The translations under genes were made by a program, and so were the position numbers. A DNA stretch of 64,000 nucleotides from Candidatus Nitrotoga arctica (lineage in GTDB: Bacteria > Pseudomonadota > Gammaproteobacteria > Burkholderiales > Gallionellaceae). Shown here piece after piece: positions 48,035 to 58,241 of the stretch (the stretch's first letter is position 1; each line of letters begins with the position of its first letter). The stretch covers positions 2,604,001 through 2,668,000 of the forward strand of contig NZ_OU912926.1 in assembly GCF_918378365.1 (NCBI RefSeq), read 5' to 3'. A model generated the notes under the pieces. The model was given only the letters and a program-made list of their open reading frames with translations, made no database searches and had not been told where the DNA came from.

Positions 48035-48676
48035 ATGATTACTGAGACAAAAATTAACTTGAGTGAGCAGACACGCGAACGCTTGCTTGCGGCCGCTCGT
48101 GTAGTTTTCGCGGAAAACGGTTTTCAAAACGCTACAGTACGTGAAATTTGCCGTCATGCAGAAGTCAATATTGCAGCGGTGAATTATTATTTTAGCAGTA
48201 AAGAAGCTTTGTTCGCTGCCACCTTGAATTTTGAGCCACTGCTAGCATTGTGCAAAAAAATCAATCAAGACTCCATCTGCGCCCAAGTGCGCTTACTAAA
48301 TTTCATCCACGATTTTTTGATGCAACTGCTGGATAAAAAAGAATTCTCCGTGCAATGCCAATTCATGGCACGCGAACTGGCGGAGCCAACTCCAGTACTA
48401 GGGAAGATCGTGCAGGAAGCCATTGCACCGATACATCAGTTTGTCGCTAATCTAGTGCGCGAAATCGTGGGTAAACAAATCAGTGAAGCAGAATTGCGCC
48501 GCTGTGTGTTCAGTATTTTCGGCCAGTGCGTGTACTACCGTCACGGACAATCAGTAATTCAGCGATTGCATCCAAATTTGAGCTATGACCATAAAGAAAT
48601 CGAAGCTATTGCGAAACATATCGGAGAATTTTCTCTTGCTGGTTTGAAGCAGATTACTCAAAACAAATGTCCGTGA
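48035..48676 (+). CDS. TetR/AcrR family transcriptional regulator (CerR/CecR-like)
   Basis: A 213-residue regulator. The N-terminal helix-turn-helix is clear (RERLLAAARVVFAENGFQNATVREICRHAEVN then NYYFSSKEALFAATL, residues about 13–60). The C-terminal domain resembles the CerR/CecR group (QFMARELAEPTPVLGKIVQEAI). It precedes the RND pump operon on the same strand by about 107 bases and is probably its local repressor. The ligand is unknown. Confidence 0.88.
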   Translation: MITETKINLSEQTRERLLAAARVVFAENGFQNATVREICRHAEVNIAAVNYYFSSKEALFAATLNFEPLLALCKKINQDSICAQVRLLNFIHDFLMQLLDKKEFSVQCQFMARELAEPTPVLGKIVQEAIAPIHQFVANLVREIVGKQISEAELRRCVFSIFGQCVYYRHGQSVIQRLHPNLSYDHKEIEAIAKHIGEFSLAGLKQITQNKCP

Positions 48677-48783
48677 TTACCTGCGTTTAGCCATTCAGCA
48701 ATTATTCTGAATATGTTTAGGAGGATTGTTATTTTTACGGATGACTTGGTTAAATTGAGAAAAATGATTTACTGGAGATATAC

Positions 48784-49941
48784 ATGAAACAAGACGCTTT
48801 CTTGTCAGTTTGCAAGGCAGCATGTGCAGCCATATTTTTTCCCATACTGCTTTCAGGTTGCGGTTCTGGTGACAGTCAACCAAAAACTGCAGCGGCTGCA
48901 ACCCCTCCGCCTCCCGAAGTCGATGTAATCACTGTTACTCGAAGCTCAGTAGTTCTCACTCAAGATTTGCCCGGCCGCCTGCAAGCATATCGTACAGCCC
49001 AAGTACGAGCGAGAGTGGAAGGAGTGGTTGAAAAACGAAAATTTATCGAAGGCAGCAATGTTAAAGAGGGAGATTCGCTGTATCAGATTTTTTCACGCAA
49101 CTATCAGACAACCCATGATGCGTCCAAAGCAGACGTAGCTGTTGCCCGTCAGACATTGGCGCGTTATAAATATCTTCTAGACGCAAAGGCAGTGAGCCGG
49201 CAAGAATATGAATTGGCAGAAGCCAAGCTCAAACAGGTCGAAGCAGCCTTTTCCAAGGCACGAGACGATTTGGACAACACCCGTGTACCTGCTCCTATTT
49301 CGGGTCGCATAGGGCGCTCCCAAATTACCGAAGGGGCACTCGTAGGCCGTAACGAAGCCACACTACTTGCAACTATCGAGCAAGTCCATCCTCTTTATGT
49401 CAACTTCACGCAATCGGGTGCGGATACTCTCCGCCTCCAGCAGGCAATTAAAGCTGGCAAGTTGACGCGAACCGCGTCAGCTGGAGTGGAGCTGGTTCTT
49501 GAAGATGGAAGTGTTTATCCCCAATCGGGCAAATTTCTGTTCTCAGATTTGGCCGTTGATCCCAGCACAAATAGCGTTTCACTCCGGGCAGAATTTCCAA
49601 ATCCTAAACAAGAGCTGCTACCCGGGATGTTTGTTCGCATTCGCTTCCCAGAGGCGAATGTCGACAACGCTATCAGGATACCTCAACGTGCACTGCTAGC
49701 GGATGCACAGGGACAATTTGTGATGATTGTAGATCCACAGAGTAAGGTGGCAGTCCAGCGGGTTAAGACGGGCAGCATGGCGAGTGGGGATTTCATCATC
49801 ACCGAGGGGTTAAAAGGCGGTGAACAGGTCATTGTTAACGGCTTGCAAAAAGTGCGGCCGGGCAGCGTTGTGAAGCCCGTACCCTTAAATCAAACTGCGA
49901 ATGCAAATGCTCCGGCGGCAATAGCTCCCGCGAAAAAATAG
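48784..49941 (+). CDS. RND efflux periplasmic adaptor (MexA/AcrA type)
   Basis: A 385-residue membrane-fusion protein with a lipoprotein signal (FPILLSGCGSG, Cys near 26). The proline-rich linker PPPPEVDVITV is followed by lipoyl, helical-hairpin and beta-barrel domains (RARVEGVVEKRKFIEGSNVKEGDSLYQI, PISGRIGRSQITEGALV). It joins the inner-membrane pump to the outer-membrane channel. GGAG precedes the ATG. Eight bases separate it from the pump gene. The substrate cannot be read from sequence. Confidence 0.93.
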   Translation: MKQDAFLSVCKAACAAIFFPILLSGCGSGDSQPKTAAAATPPPPEVDVITVTRSSVVLTQDLPGRLQAYRTAQVRARVEGVVEKRKFIEGSNVKEGDSLYQIFSRNYQTTHDASKADVAVARQTLARYKYLLDAKAVSRQEYELAEAKLKQVEAAFSKARDDLDNTRVPAPISGRIGRSQITEGALVGRNEATLLATIEQVHPLYVNFTQSGADTLRLQQAIKAGKLTRTASAGVELVLEDGSVYPQSGKFLFSDLAVDPSTNSVSLRAEFPNPKQELLPGMFVRIRFPEANVDNAIRIPQRALLADAQGQFVMIVDPQSKVAVQRVKTGSMASGDFIITEGLKGGEQVIVNGLQKVRPGSVVKPVPLNQTANANAPAAIAPAKK

Positions 49942-49949
49942 AGGTTAAC

Positions 49950-52900
49950 GTGTTAGCTAATTTCTTTATAGACCGTCCCATCTTTGCCTGGGTCATCACC
50001 TTAGCAATCCTCCTTGGCGGAGGACTCGCGCTACGTAGCTTGCCGGTTACCTCTTATCCGGCTGTGGCTCCTCCGGCTCTGGCTATTACGCTTAGCTATC
50101 CTGGTGCCTCCGCCCAAATAGTTGAGGAAACCTCCGTTGCCTTGATTGAGCAGGAATTGAACGGCATCGAACACTTGCTCTACATGGATTCGTCCTCCGA
50201 GCTTGGCCGCGGTACCATCACACTAACCTTCGAAGCTGGCTCTGATCTGGACATTGCCTCGGTCGAAACCCAAAACCGCATCAAGCGTGCCGAAGCGCGT
50301 TTGCCAGAGGATGTGCGCCGCTTGGGGGTAACTGTAGCGAAATCAGCCCGAAATTACTTGATGTTCGTCTCACTTGTTTCGCCAGACAAAAGCCACGATA
50401 ACGTTGCGCTTGGCAGTTATGCGGCGGCTAACCTACTGGAGAGTATCCGCCGTGTGCCCGGGGTAGGTGAAGGAATACTCTTTGGCACCGAATATTCAAT
50501 GCGAATATGGCTTCAGCCAGAACGACTTCATGCATTCAGCTTGACCCCAGGCGATGTTTCACGCGCGGTACGAGCGCAGAACATACAGCTTGCCATGGGC
50601 GAGCTTGGACAACTACCAGCAATGGCTGGACAACAATTGAACGCAGTCATCGTTACCCAAGGCAGATTGTCATCCCCTGAGGAATTCGGCAACATCATTG
50701 TGCGCGCCAACCCGGATGGCTCCACAGTGCGCATTAAAGACGTAGCGTCGGTGGAATTAGGGGCACAAGATTATTCCGTTGCCGCTCGTCTTGATGGTCA
50801 ACCGTCTTCAGCCATAGCCATTCGCTTATCACCAGGTGCCAATGCCTTGGATACAGCTAAAGCTGTCAAAGCCAAGATGACGGAGCTAGCCAAATTTTTT
50901 CCAAAAGGAATCAATTGGGTAGTGCCTTATGACACCTCTCAATTTGTTGAAATATCCATCCGGGAAGTTGTGAAGACTTTGGCAGAAGCGATGGTCCTCG
51001 TTTTTTTGGTTATGTATCTATTCCTGGGAAGTCTTCGTGCCACTGTCATTCCCGCTATCGTTGTACCGATTGCTCTCATCGGAGCCACCGTGGGACTATA
51101 CGTTGTAGGCTACTCAATCAACACTTTAACGCTATTTGCCATGGTGTTGGCCATCGGCATTGTGGTGGATGACGCCATTGTGGTAGTAGAAAATGTCGAA
51201 CGCATCATGACCGAAGAAGGGCTACAGCCACGCGAAGCCACACGCAAGGCGATGGGGCAAATTATAAATGCCATTATCGCCATCACTTTGGTGCTAATGG
51301 CAGTATTCATTCCAATGGCTTTCTTTAGTGGTTCTGTCGGCGCCATCTATCGTCAATTCTCGGTAACGCTGATACTGACTATAGCCTTTTCAATGTTGAT
51401 GGCGTTAACGTTAGCGCCAGCGCTGTGTGCCACATTGCTGAAACACACACCGGAAAATGAAAAAAAGCCTGGCAAGGGTTTCTTTGGCTGGTTTAATCGT
51501 TTTTTCAGCAGAACGACCCAACGCTATACATCTGGCGTGGGACACGTTTTGAAAAAAACTGGACTCTATCTGATTATCTATGCCGTCATTCTAATTGCAG
51601 TGGGGGGACTGTTTTCACGTTTGCCAACCAGCTTCCTGCCTGAGGAAGATCAAGGTTATTTTATTAGCGTGATCCAGTTGCCACCAGGTTCTACTAGTGA
51701 ACGTACGCTTGAGGTTCTTACTCAAGTAGAGCAGTTTTATCTTAAACAGTCTGAAGTTGAGCACGTTATCGGGGTGGCTGGTTTTTCATTCTTTGGTCGT
51801 GGCCAGAATGCTGCTATTGCTTTCGTTCGGCTTAAGGGCTGGGATGCACGTCCTGCGCCAGAAAACTCTGCTTCTTCTCTAGTCCAACGCGCCAACATGA
51901 CGTTGTTTCGCATCAAACAAGCCATGATTTTTTCCATTAACGTACCACCCATTCCAGAGTTAGCCGCTGTGGGCGGATTTGATTTTCGCTTGCAGGACCG
52001 CTCAGGCCAGGGACGTGAAAAACTACTTGAAGCGCGCAATATGGCATTGGGCATAGCCAGCCAAAATCCAGCATTAGTGGGCGTTCGGCCAGAAGGACAA
52101 GAAGCGGGGCCACAATTGCGGCTGGATATTGACCGATTAAAAGCGCGTGCCCTAGGCATCGATTTGGCTGATTTGAATGAAACCCTGCAATCGGCACTAG
52201 GCGTTGCCTATATCAACGACTTCGTGCGTGAAGGCCGCATTTTGCGGGTCCAAATGCAAGCAGAGTCCAGTGTAGGCACATCACCTGAGGAAATATTGCG
52301 CTTGCCTGTACGAAATGCTCAGGGCGCAATGGTACCCCTGTCCGAATTTGCTTCTCCGCGCTGGGATGTCGGGTCGCCGAAGCTGGATCGCTACAACGGC
52401 CTGCCATCAATGAAGATTTCCGGGGGTCCCGCTCCCGGTCGGAGCAGTGGCGATGCAATAGCAGCGATGGAGCAAGTGGCTAGCCAATTACCATCAGGTT
52501 TTGGTTTTGAATGGTCTGGAACCTCTTATGAGGAACGCCTGTCTGGCAGCCAGGCAATATTACTCTTTGGCCTTTCGTTAGTTGCCGTATTCCTGTGCTT
52601 GGCAGCGCTTTATGAGAGCTGGTCAATTCCAGTAGCAGTGCTGCTGGTAGTGCCCATCGGCATCCTTGGCGCATTGCTAGCCGTGACGTTGCGAGGCATG
52701 CCAAACGATGTTTATTTCAAGGTAGGGCTGATTGTTATCATCGGCCTTTCGTCCAAAAATGCGATCTTGATTATTGAATTTGCGCGTGATCTGCAGGAGC
52801 GTGGCTACAGTCTATTTGATGCTACGCTGGAAGCTTGCCGGTTAAGATTCCGTCCCATATTAATGACCTCAATCGCCTTCATTTTAGGCGTACTGCCCTT

Positions 52901-53075
52901 GGCTATTTCCACAGGTGCAGGGGCTAATGGTCGCCAAGCCATTGGCACTAGTGTCATTGGGGGGATGATAGCCGCGACGGTTCTGGCGGTATTCTTGGTG
53001 CCGGTATTTTTTGTTGTCATTCGTCGCATCTTCCCCGGTCATCCACGTCGGCATCAGGAAGACGATCATGCGTAA
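49950..53075 (+). CDS. RND multidrug efflux permease (HAE1; MexB/AcrB type)
   Basis: A 1,041-residue proton-driven pump of the hydrophobe/amphiphile family, starting at GTG. The N-terminus (MLANFFIDRPIFAWVITLAILLGG) is typical. The proton-relay Asp pair is in GIVVDDAIVVVENVERIM (near 406). Twelve hydrophobic helices in two halves flank the two large periplasmic loops, and the TM10–11 region shows KVGLIVIIGLSSKNAILIIEFARD. It lies between adaptor and channel genes as a complete tripartite operon. Confidence 0.96.
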   Translation: MLANFFIDRPIFAWVITLAILLGGGLALRSLPVTSYPAVAPPALAITLSYPGASAQIVEETSVALIEQELNGIEHLLYMDSSSELGRGTITLTFEAGSDLDIASVETQNRIKRAEARLPEDVRRLGVTVAKSARNYLMFVSLVSPDKSHDNVALGSYAAANLLESIRRVPGVGEGILFGTEYSMRIWLQPERLHAFSLTPGDVSRAVRAQNIQLAMGELGQLPAMAGQQLNAVIVTQGRLSSPEEFGNIIVRANPDGSTVRIKDVASVELGAQDYSVAARLDGQPSSAIAIRLSPGANALDTAKAVKAKMTELAKFFPKGINWVVPYDTSQFVEISIREVVKTLAEAMVLVFLVMYLFLGSLRATVIPAIVVPIALIGATVGLYVVGYSINTLTLFAMVLAIGIVVDDAIVVVENVERIMTEEGLQPREATRKAMGQIINAIIAITLVLMAVFIPMAFFSGSVGAIYRQFSVTLILTIAFSMLMALTLAPALCATLLKHTPENEKKPGKGFFGWFNRFFSRTTQRYTSGVGHVLKKTGLYLIIYAVILIAVGGLFSRLPTSFLPEEDQGYFISVIQLPPGSTSERTLEVLTQVEQFYLKQSEVEHVIGVAGFSFFGRGQNAAIAFVRLKGWDARPAPENSASSLVQRANMTLFRIKQAMIFSINVPPIPELAAVGGFDFRLQDRSGQGREKLLEARNMALGIASQNPALVGVRPEGQEAGPQLRLDIDRLKARALGIDLADLNETLQSALGVAYINDFVREGRILRVQMQAESSVGTSPEEILRLPVRNAQGAMVPLSEFASPRWDVGSPKLDRYNGLPSMKISGGPAPGRSSGDAIAAMEQVASQLPSGFGFEWSGTSYEERLSGSQAILLFGLSLVAVFLCLAALYESWSIPVAVLLVVPIGILGALLAVTLRGMPNDVYFKVGLIVIIGLSSKNAILIIEFARDLQERGYSLFDATLEACRLRFRPILMTSIAFILGVLPLAISTGAGANGRQAIGTSVIGGMIAATVLAVFLVPVFFVVIRRIFPGHPRRHQEDDHA

Positions 53076-53101
53076 CCCAAAAAATAGCGCAATCTATTGA
53101 T

Positions 53102-54580
53102 ATGAAACATTGCACAAATAACTATTTAACGAAGGCCAGAACATCGCTCGTGCTTATGTCTAGTGGTTTGTTACTAGCTGCATGCGCCGCTGGACCGAAC
53201 TACCAACGTCCGGAAATGGATTTGCCAGAACATTGGGTAACCCAGCCAAGCACTATCAGTCCTACTACACAGAGGCCGGCAAATGCTGCTGGAGAACGTT
53301 GGTGGAGTCTGTATGCCGATCCGGTCCTTGATAAGATCGAAGATGAAGCACTTGCTCATAATGTGGATGCCCAAGTTGCCACTGCACGAATATTAGAAGC
53401 GCGTGCCCAACTCGGAATAACCGAATCAGATCAGTATCCAAAACTTAACGCCAATGGAGCTCAATCACGCACCAAAAGAAGTATTAACCCCGGGCTTTTT
53501 ATACCTCCAGTACGTATCTTAGAGTTCTCGCGCGTCACCCTGGATGCCAGCTACGAGCTGGATTTATGGGGAAAATTTCGCCGCGCCAGCGAGGCTTCAC
53601 GTGCTGATCTATTTGCGGCACAGTTTAACAGAGACTCTGTACGCTTATCACTCACTGCACAAGTGGCGCAGCAATATTTTGCTTTGCTATCAACAGATGC
53701 CCAAGAATCTGCGATACGTAAAGTATTAACCGGTCGTCAGGATAGGCTCGCATTAGATAAAAAGCGTTACCAAGTGGGCGTCATAGCTGAATATGACCTG
53801 CACCAATCTGAGGCTGATGCTGACGCTGCACAAGCGCAACTCATTTCCATTATTAAAACGCGTGACCAACAAGAAACAAGTCTCGCGTTGTTGCTGGGTC
53901 GCTCGCCACGCCATGTGATGAATGGCAAGTTGGAGCGTGGCAGTCCCACTCTTACTAACGTTTGGGTTCCCGATGGGTTACCGGCTGAATTACTACTGCG
54001 CAGACCAGATTTACAAGAAGCAGAGCAAAAGTTAATGGCAATGAATGCACGTATCGGCGTAGCGCGCGCGCAGTTCTTCCCTTCAATTAGTTTGACCTCC
54101 TATCTCGGCAGTGAAAGTATCTCTCTTTCTAATCTTTTCACCGGACCGGCGGGCGTTTTTCAGTTTGCCGCTGGTATTGGTCAGCCAATCTTTAATGCTG
54201 GTCGCATTAAATTTGGGGTACAGGTAGCAGAATCTCGTCGTGATCAGGCGTTAACTCAATATAAGCAGGCAGTCGCCAGCGCTTTCGCCGATGTGCGCAA
54301 CGCTTTATTCGCACAAGAATCCGCGCGTCAGATACTAGCCGCCGAAAGCTCCCGTAGCAGGGCACTTTCGAAAGCTCATAAACAAGCGGAATTGCGATAT
54401 CAAATAGGTATTTCCAGCCGCTTGGAATTATTGGATGTGGAACGGAATTACTTGCAAGCAGAACTCACCCGCATAGATGCACAGCGTGCCCAGCGTACTG
54501 CAGTTGCTGACTTGTTTAAAGCATTGGCTGGAGGGTGGCAGCAACCCACTGTTAAACCGACACAACGACTACCATCTTGA
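53102..54580 (+). CDS. Outer-membrane efflux channel (NodT/OprM family)
   Basis: A 492-residue outer-membrane lipoprotein: signal with lipobox LLAACAAG (Cys near 28), then GPNYQRPEMDLPEHW. The TolC-fold repeats (ASYELDLWGKFRRASEASRADL near 155 and RRPDLQEAEQKLMAMNARIGVARAQFFPSISLT near 305) and the final coiled-coil segment complete the family pattern. It completes the TetR–adaptor–pump–channel operon, 26 bases after the pump. Confidence 0.93.
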   Translation: MKHCTNNYLTKARTSLVLMSSGLLLAACAAGPNYQRPEMDLPEHWVTQPSTISPTTQRPANAAGERWWSLYADPVLDKIEDEALAHNVDAQVATARILEARAQLGITESDQYPKLNANGAQSRTKRSINPGLFIPPVRILEFSRVTLDASYELDLWGKFRRASEASRADLFAAQFNRDSVRLSLTAQVAQQYFALLSTDAQESAIRKVLTGRQDRLALDKKRYQVGVIAEYDLHQSEADADAAQAQLISIIKTRDQQETSLALLLGRSPRHVMNGKLERGSPTLTNVWVPDGLPAELLLRRPDLQEAEQKLMAMNARIGVARAQFFPSISLTSYLGSESISLSNLFTGPAGVFQFAAGIGQPIFNAGRIKFGVQVAESRRDQALTQYKQAVASAFADVRNALFAQESARQILAAESSRSRALSKAHKQAELRYQIGISSRLELLDVERNYLQAELTRIDAQRAQRTAVADLFKALAGGWQQPTVKPTQRLPS

Positions 54581-55008
54581 AAATAAATAACGTATGGACG
54601 CATCTTAAAATTAATTATCTTTGCCCATTTTTAAACTGAGCATTCCATTACTCATTACACCGAAATGCAAAAACTTGCAATTTCTTTTCAAAGCGATGAT
54701 AATAAGCGCGAATTATTCGCATTTACATTTCTTGGATTTTTATAGTGTTTCTAACTAAAAAGAGATGAAAGCTTTTGGTGGCACTACATTTGCATTAGCT
54801 TCCGCTCTAATACAAGTTCTGTTATTGATATTTAAGAATTAGAATTTGTTTCATCAAAAGGGCGAAATAGTGATCAACACATATGGGCCGAATGAATAGG
54901 CTTTAAGCTACCCCTTGCAACAAGTTGAACTTTGTCGCGAAAATACTAAATATCAAATAAATCCGGGATGCCAACACCCATCGGCTTGCACACCTTAATG
55001 GAGAAGTC
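54581..55008. other. Intergenic region between efflux and iron clusters
   Basis: 428 AT-rich bases without a coding frame. It probably contains the FTR1 promoter. GATGATAATAAGCGCGAATTATTCGC around 54695–54720 is partly palindromic and has one good Fur half-site (TGATAAT), but the other half is poor. Confidence 0.4.
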
Positions 55009-55788
55009 ATGTTTCAAACACTGATGATTACCTTTCGAGAAGGCTTGGAAGCTTTTTTGATCATTGCAATTTCATTAATTTATTTAACACAAACTAACCG
55101 TCGCGAACTGATCCCTGCAGTGCATAGTGGCGTGGGCTTTGCGCTACTACTATCCGCATTGCTGGGGGTAGTACTGGCTCGCATCGGCGCTATTTCTCCA
55201 TTTTGGATGGGGATAATGGCACTTGTTGCCGCCATATCAGTCATTTATTGCACAGTGCATATGAGCAAGATGGGCAAGTTTATGAAGAAAGAAATTACCG
55301 ATGGCTTCAATAAAGCGTCGGAACAGTCTTCCAGCCGCGCCTGGATGGTCGCTTTCTTCTTTTCCGCATTTATGGTGGGACGTGAGGGAGTCGAAACAGC
55401 AACCATGATTGCTTCGCTCGCAGCGCAAGCAGAAACCTCGCATATGGCGATCGGAGCAGTGATTGGCGTGTTACTGGCAAGCTTACTCGCATGGGCTTGG
55501 GTCAAATTTGGGCGACGAATAAACTTACAGAAATTTTTTCAGTTTACCGCTGTCTTCATGACAATCTTTGCATTGCAATTAATATTCTATGCGTTCCATG
55601 AATTTACCGAAGCGGGTGCGCTACCTTTGGTCGATAACGCTTATTGGCATGTAGCCACCGAGCCTTGGTCACCAGAAGGTGAGTATAGTCAATGGTTTTC
55701 ATATAGCTTTGGCATTTTACCTTTAGGTTGGTTAATCTATGCCTATTTCTCCGATCGGAAAACGAATACTGCTAAACCAGCCTCTTAG
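55009..55788 (+). CDS. FTR1-family high-affinity iron permease
   Basis: A 259-residue inner-membrane protein with seven hydrophobic helices. The two REGxE motifs of the FTR1/EfeU family are at residues 10–14 (REGLE) and 125–129 (REGVE); their Glu residues bind iron in the family. EfeO and EfeB genes are not nearby, so it is an FTR1 without the usual partners. Followed by TonB–ExbBD and Fur, it opens the iron block. Confidence 0.9.
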   Translation: MFQTLMITFREGLEAFLIIAISLIYLTQTNRRELIPAVHSGVGFALLLSALLGVVLARIGAISPFWMGIMALVAAISVIYCTVHMSKMGKFMKKEITDGFNKASEQSSSRAWMVAFFFSAFMVGREGVETATMIASLAAQAETSHMAIGAVIGVLLASLLAWAWVKFGRRINLQKFFQFTAVFMTIFALQLIFYAFHEFTEAGALPLVDNAYWHVATEPWSPEGEYSQWFSYSFGILPLGWLIYAYFSDRKTNTAKPAS

Positions 55789-55880
55789 CTTGTCAACTTT
55801 CGTTTAATATGCCTTAATATTCAGTACAAGCAATGGCTTGCTAACCTCGCGCAATGGCAATTGCAATATAAAAACGGCAC

Positions 55881-56627
55881 ATGAGCGCAATATCATTATT
55901 TTCAGCACCACATCTCCCTATAATGACTTGGCCACAGGTCAAGCGCCTAGTACCATTGCTGTTGATCATCTTGCTTCACATGGGTTTTATCTATGCATTG
56001 CTAAACGGCTGGTTTTACCAAACCGAGCAAACATTACCAAAAGCCGAACAAGGACTACCAAAAGAAATATTTGTCAGCTTAATCACCGTTGACAATACAC
56101 CAGAGCCCATGCCACCAGAACCTCAGCCAACACCACCAAAACCAGTGCCGGTTGTCAAGCAAACTGTCACTCCCCCACCGGTAATTCCGGTTATTAACAA
56201 AACACCGTCAGAACAAGCCATCACGGCACCGCCCGTTCCTCCACAACCACCTGTTCCACCTCAACCGGCGGTAGTGGCTCCGCCCTCTGAACCGGTGCCG
56301 CCCGCTCCACCTACGTCTGCGCCTCCGCCTCCCCCCTCTCAACCCAAGACTGTTTCAACCGGCGTGGAGTATCAACAAGCACCTGCACCGGAATATCCAC
56401 CCCTCGCCAGACGCATGGGTGAAGAAGGACGGGTTACCCTTCGCGTATTGGTGAATGAAGCTGGCCGCCCGACCCGGGTCGATGTACAAAAAACATCAGG
56501 GTCGTCTCGGCTCGACGAAGCAGCGCGGCAAGCAGTCCTGCGCGCAATGTTCAAGCCGCATATCGAAGATGGCAGAGCGATCTCTGTTTATGCCATCGTG
56601 CCTATTACCTTTCATTTGGATAACTAA
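55881..56627 (+). CDS. tonB: TonB energy-transducing protein
   Basis: A 248-residue protein with one N-terminal transmembrane helix (about residues 23–44, LVPLLLIILLHMGFIYALL). A long Pro-rich periplasmic spacer follows (about 75–155). The C-terminal TonB domain contains PEYPPLARRMGEEGRVTLRVLV and SSRLDEAARQAVLRAMFKPH. It transfers proton-motive force from ExbBD to outer-membrane receptors, none of which is in the window. exbB starts 13 bases downstream. Confidence 0.94.
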   Translation: MSAISLFSAPHLPIMTWPQVKRLVPLLLIILLHMGFIYALLNGWFYQTEQTLPKAEQGLPKEIFVSLITVDNTPEPMPPEPQPTPPKPVPVVKQTVTPPPVIPVINKTPSEQAITAPPVPPQPPVPPQPAVVAPPSEPVPPAPPTSAPPPPPSQPKTVSTGVEYQQAPAPEYPPLARRMGEEGRVTLRVLVNEAGRPTRVDVQKTSGSSRLDEAARQAVLRAMFKPHIEDGRAISVYAIVPITFHLDN

Positions 56628-56640
56628 AGAAGGAATCATC

Positions 56641-57369
56641 ATGCAAGCAAATCCTTACGGATTAGAAAGTTTATGGATCCAAGGCGATTTAATCACCAAG
56701 GGCGTCACTACAATACTTGTCGTTATGTCGATCGCATCCTGGTATGTGATTGTCACTAAAGCGCTGCAACTCTTGAGTTATCGTCGTGCATCACATGCTG
56801 CCGGTCACGCATTCTGGGATACCACCAACCTGACTGAAGGTGTTGCCACACTTGGCACCAACAATCCATTTTCCGATATCGCCCACGCAGGCATAACCGC
56901 CATGCGCCATCATGCTGCGCACAAAGGTCATTTGCACGACCAGCTATTAGTCAGCGATTGGGTTACGATGTCATTGCGGCAAGCGATAGATGAAACTTCC
57001 GGCAAACTTCAAGCCGGTATGGCGGTATTGGCATCGGTCGGTTCGACCGCGCCATTTGTCGGCCTGCTCGGTACGGTATGGGGTATTTATCACGCTCTTG
57101 TATCGATCGGCACTTCAGGACAAGCTAGTATCGACAAGGTTGCTGGACCAGTAGGCGAAGCATTGATTATGACCGCGCTAGGCTTAGCGGTAGCGATTCC
57201 CGCCACCTTTGGCTATAACGCTTTAGTCCGAAGCAATAAATCCACTATTGCAAAACTAAATAAATTCGGATTCGATTTGCACGCGCTGTTCATCACCGGC
57301 GCCCGTTCCTGCAGTACCGAGATTGTCGGCGATAATGGCGCTAAAATTGTCGCCGTCAGGAGTACATAA
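56641..57369 (+). CDS. exbB: ExbB (MotA/TolQ/ExbB proton channel)
   Basis: A 242-residue membrane protein from ATG 56641 (MQANPYGLESLW), with GAAGGA upstream. It has three hydrophobic helices (about 20–40, 125–150 and 170–195). The conserved MAVLASVGSTAPFVGLLGTVWGIYHAL segment and GEALIMTALGLAVAIPA match the family core. The frame is open far upstream, over tonB, without homology. ExbB's stop overlaps the ExbD start (TAATG). Confidence 0.95.
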   Translation: MQANPYGLESLWIQGDLITKGVTTILVVMSIASWYVIVTKALQLLSYRRASHAAGHAFWDTTNLTEGVATLGTNNPFSDIAHAGITAMRHHAAHKGHLHDQLLVSDWVTMSLRQAIDETSGKLQAGMAVLASVGSTAPFVGLLGTVWGIYHALVSIGTSGQASIDKVAGPVGEALIMTALGLAVAIPATFGYNALVRSNKSTIAKLNKFGFDLHALFITGARSCSTEIVGDNGAKIVAVRST

Positions 57370-57785
57370 TGGGAATGGGCTCCCTGTCCGATACGGACGA
57401 CGACTTTAACCCGGAGATTAACACCACACCGTTAGTCGATGTCATGCTGGTATTGTTAATCATATTTATAATCACAATTCCGGTGATAAACCACAGCGTA
57501 AAAATTGATTTACCACGTGCGACCAACCAGCGCGATGAAATCAAACCGGAGAACATCAACCTGTCGATTGATGCGCAAGGCCTGATGTATTGGAATAACG
57601 AAACCATTGATGCGGCTCAAATGAATGCCCGTATCGCTGAAGCTTCGAAAAAGACACCACAGCCTGAACTGCATATACGTGCAGAACGTACTACTCAATA
57701 CGAAAAAATTGTAGAGATCATGGCTGCTGCACAGTCGGGTGGTCTAAGTAAAATCGGATTCATAACTGACCCGCAAGATAAATAA
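57369..57785 (+). CDS. exbD: ExbD (TolR family)
   Basis: A 138-residue protein with a short cytoplasmic N-terminus, one transmembrane helix and a periplasmic domain. The conserved Asp is in NTTPLVDVMLVLLIIFIITIPV (Asp near 24). The C-terminal half contains HIRAERTTQYEKIVEIMAAAQSGG. It starts within the exbB stop. ExbB, ExbD and TonB form the energising complex. Confidence 0.95.
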   Translation: MGMGSLSDTDDDFNPEINTTPLVDVMLVLLIIFIITIPVINHSVKIDLPRATNQRDEIKPENINLSIDAQGLMYWNNETIDAAQMNARIAEASKKTPQPELHIRAERTTQYEKIVEIMAAAQSGGLSKIGFITDPQDK

Positions 57786-58241
57786 CGAGGCGATCATAGT
57801 TCATATGGGAGTACGTACTACGGCAAATTCCCTCAGAATATATTGAGCGCTTAACATGCACTCTTCTCCGCCCCATTATCGACTTCGGTATTTGACTTAA
57901 CATCGCTCACTCTATTGATCAGTTTTGCCATACAGAAGTTGGTGTAAATCCAATAGGTACATTCGAAAGTATTAAAGACGTTGGTCTGGTAAAGTAATAG
58001 TTGCGCCGAACCTGTAGGCGGTACCGCTCTAAAAATTCAAAAATTGCTGTGAATGGAAACCAAATCCATCCCTGTAGCTTCATGCAAAAACATCAGGCCG
58101 AAAAAAATTATTTAAGTTAAGCATCATGAAAGGCCAGTAGGCAGCCATTTCTGGCATGATGCGGCTATCAATGGCAAAATATTCATACCATGTATTTTAA
58201 AGAGTGAATTTTAATTTAATAGTTTTTTAAAGGATAACCTA
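57786..58241. other. Intergenic region between exbD and fur
   Basis: 456 bases with no recognisable gene. A short plus-strand frame around 57930–57995 (TEVGVNPIGTFESIKDVG) looks protein-like but has no start and stops at once. The region must contain the fur promoter. No Fur box of good quality was seen. Confidence 0.4.

Noticed and set aside
54690..54720. Fur box ahead of the FTR1 gene
   Set aside because: Only one half (TGATAAT) matches; the other half is GC-rich and off consensus.
57930..57995. Short frame reading TEVGVNPIGTFESIKDVG
   Set aside because: No start, about 20 codons, and no similarity I recognise.
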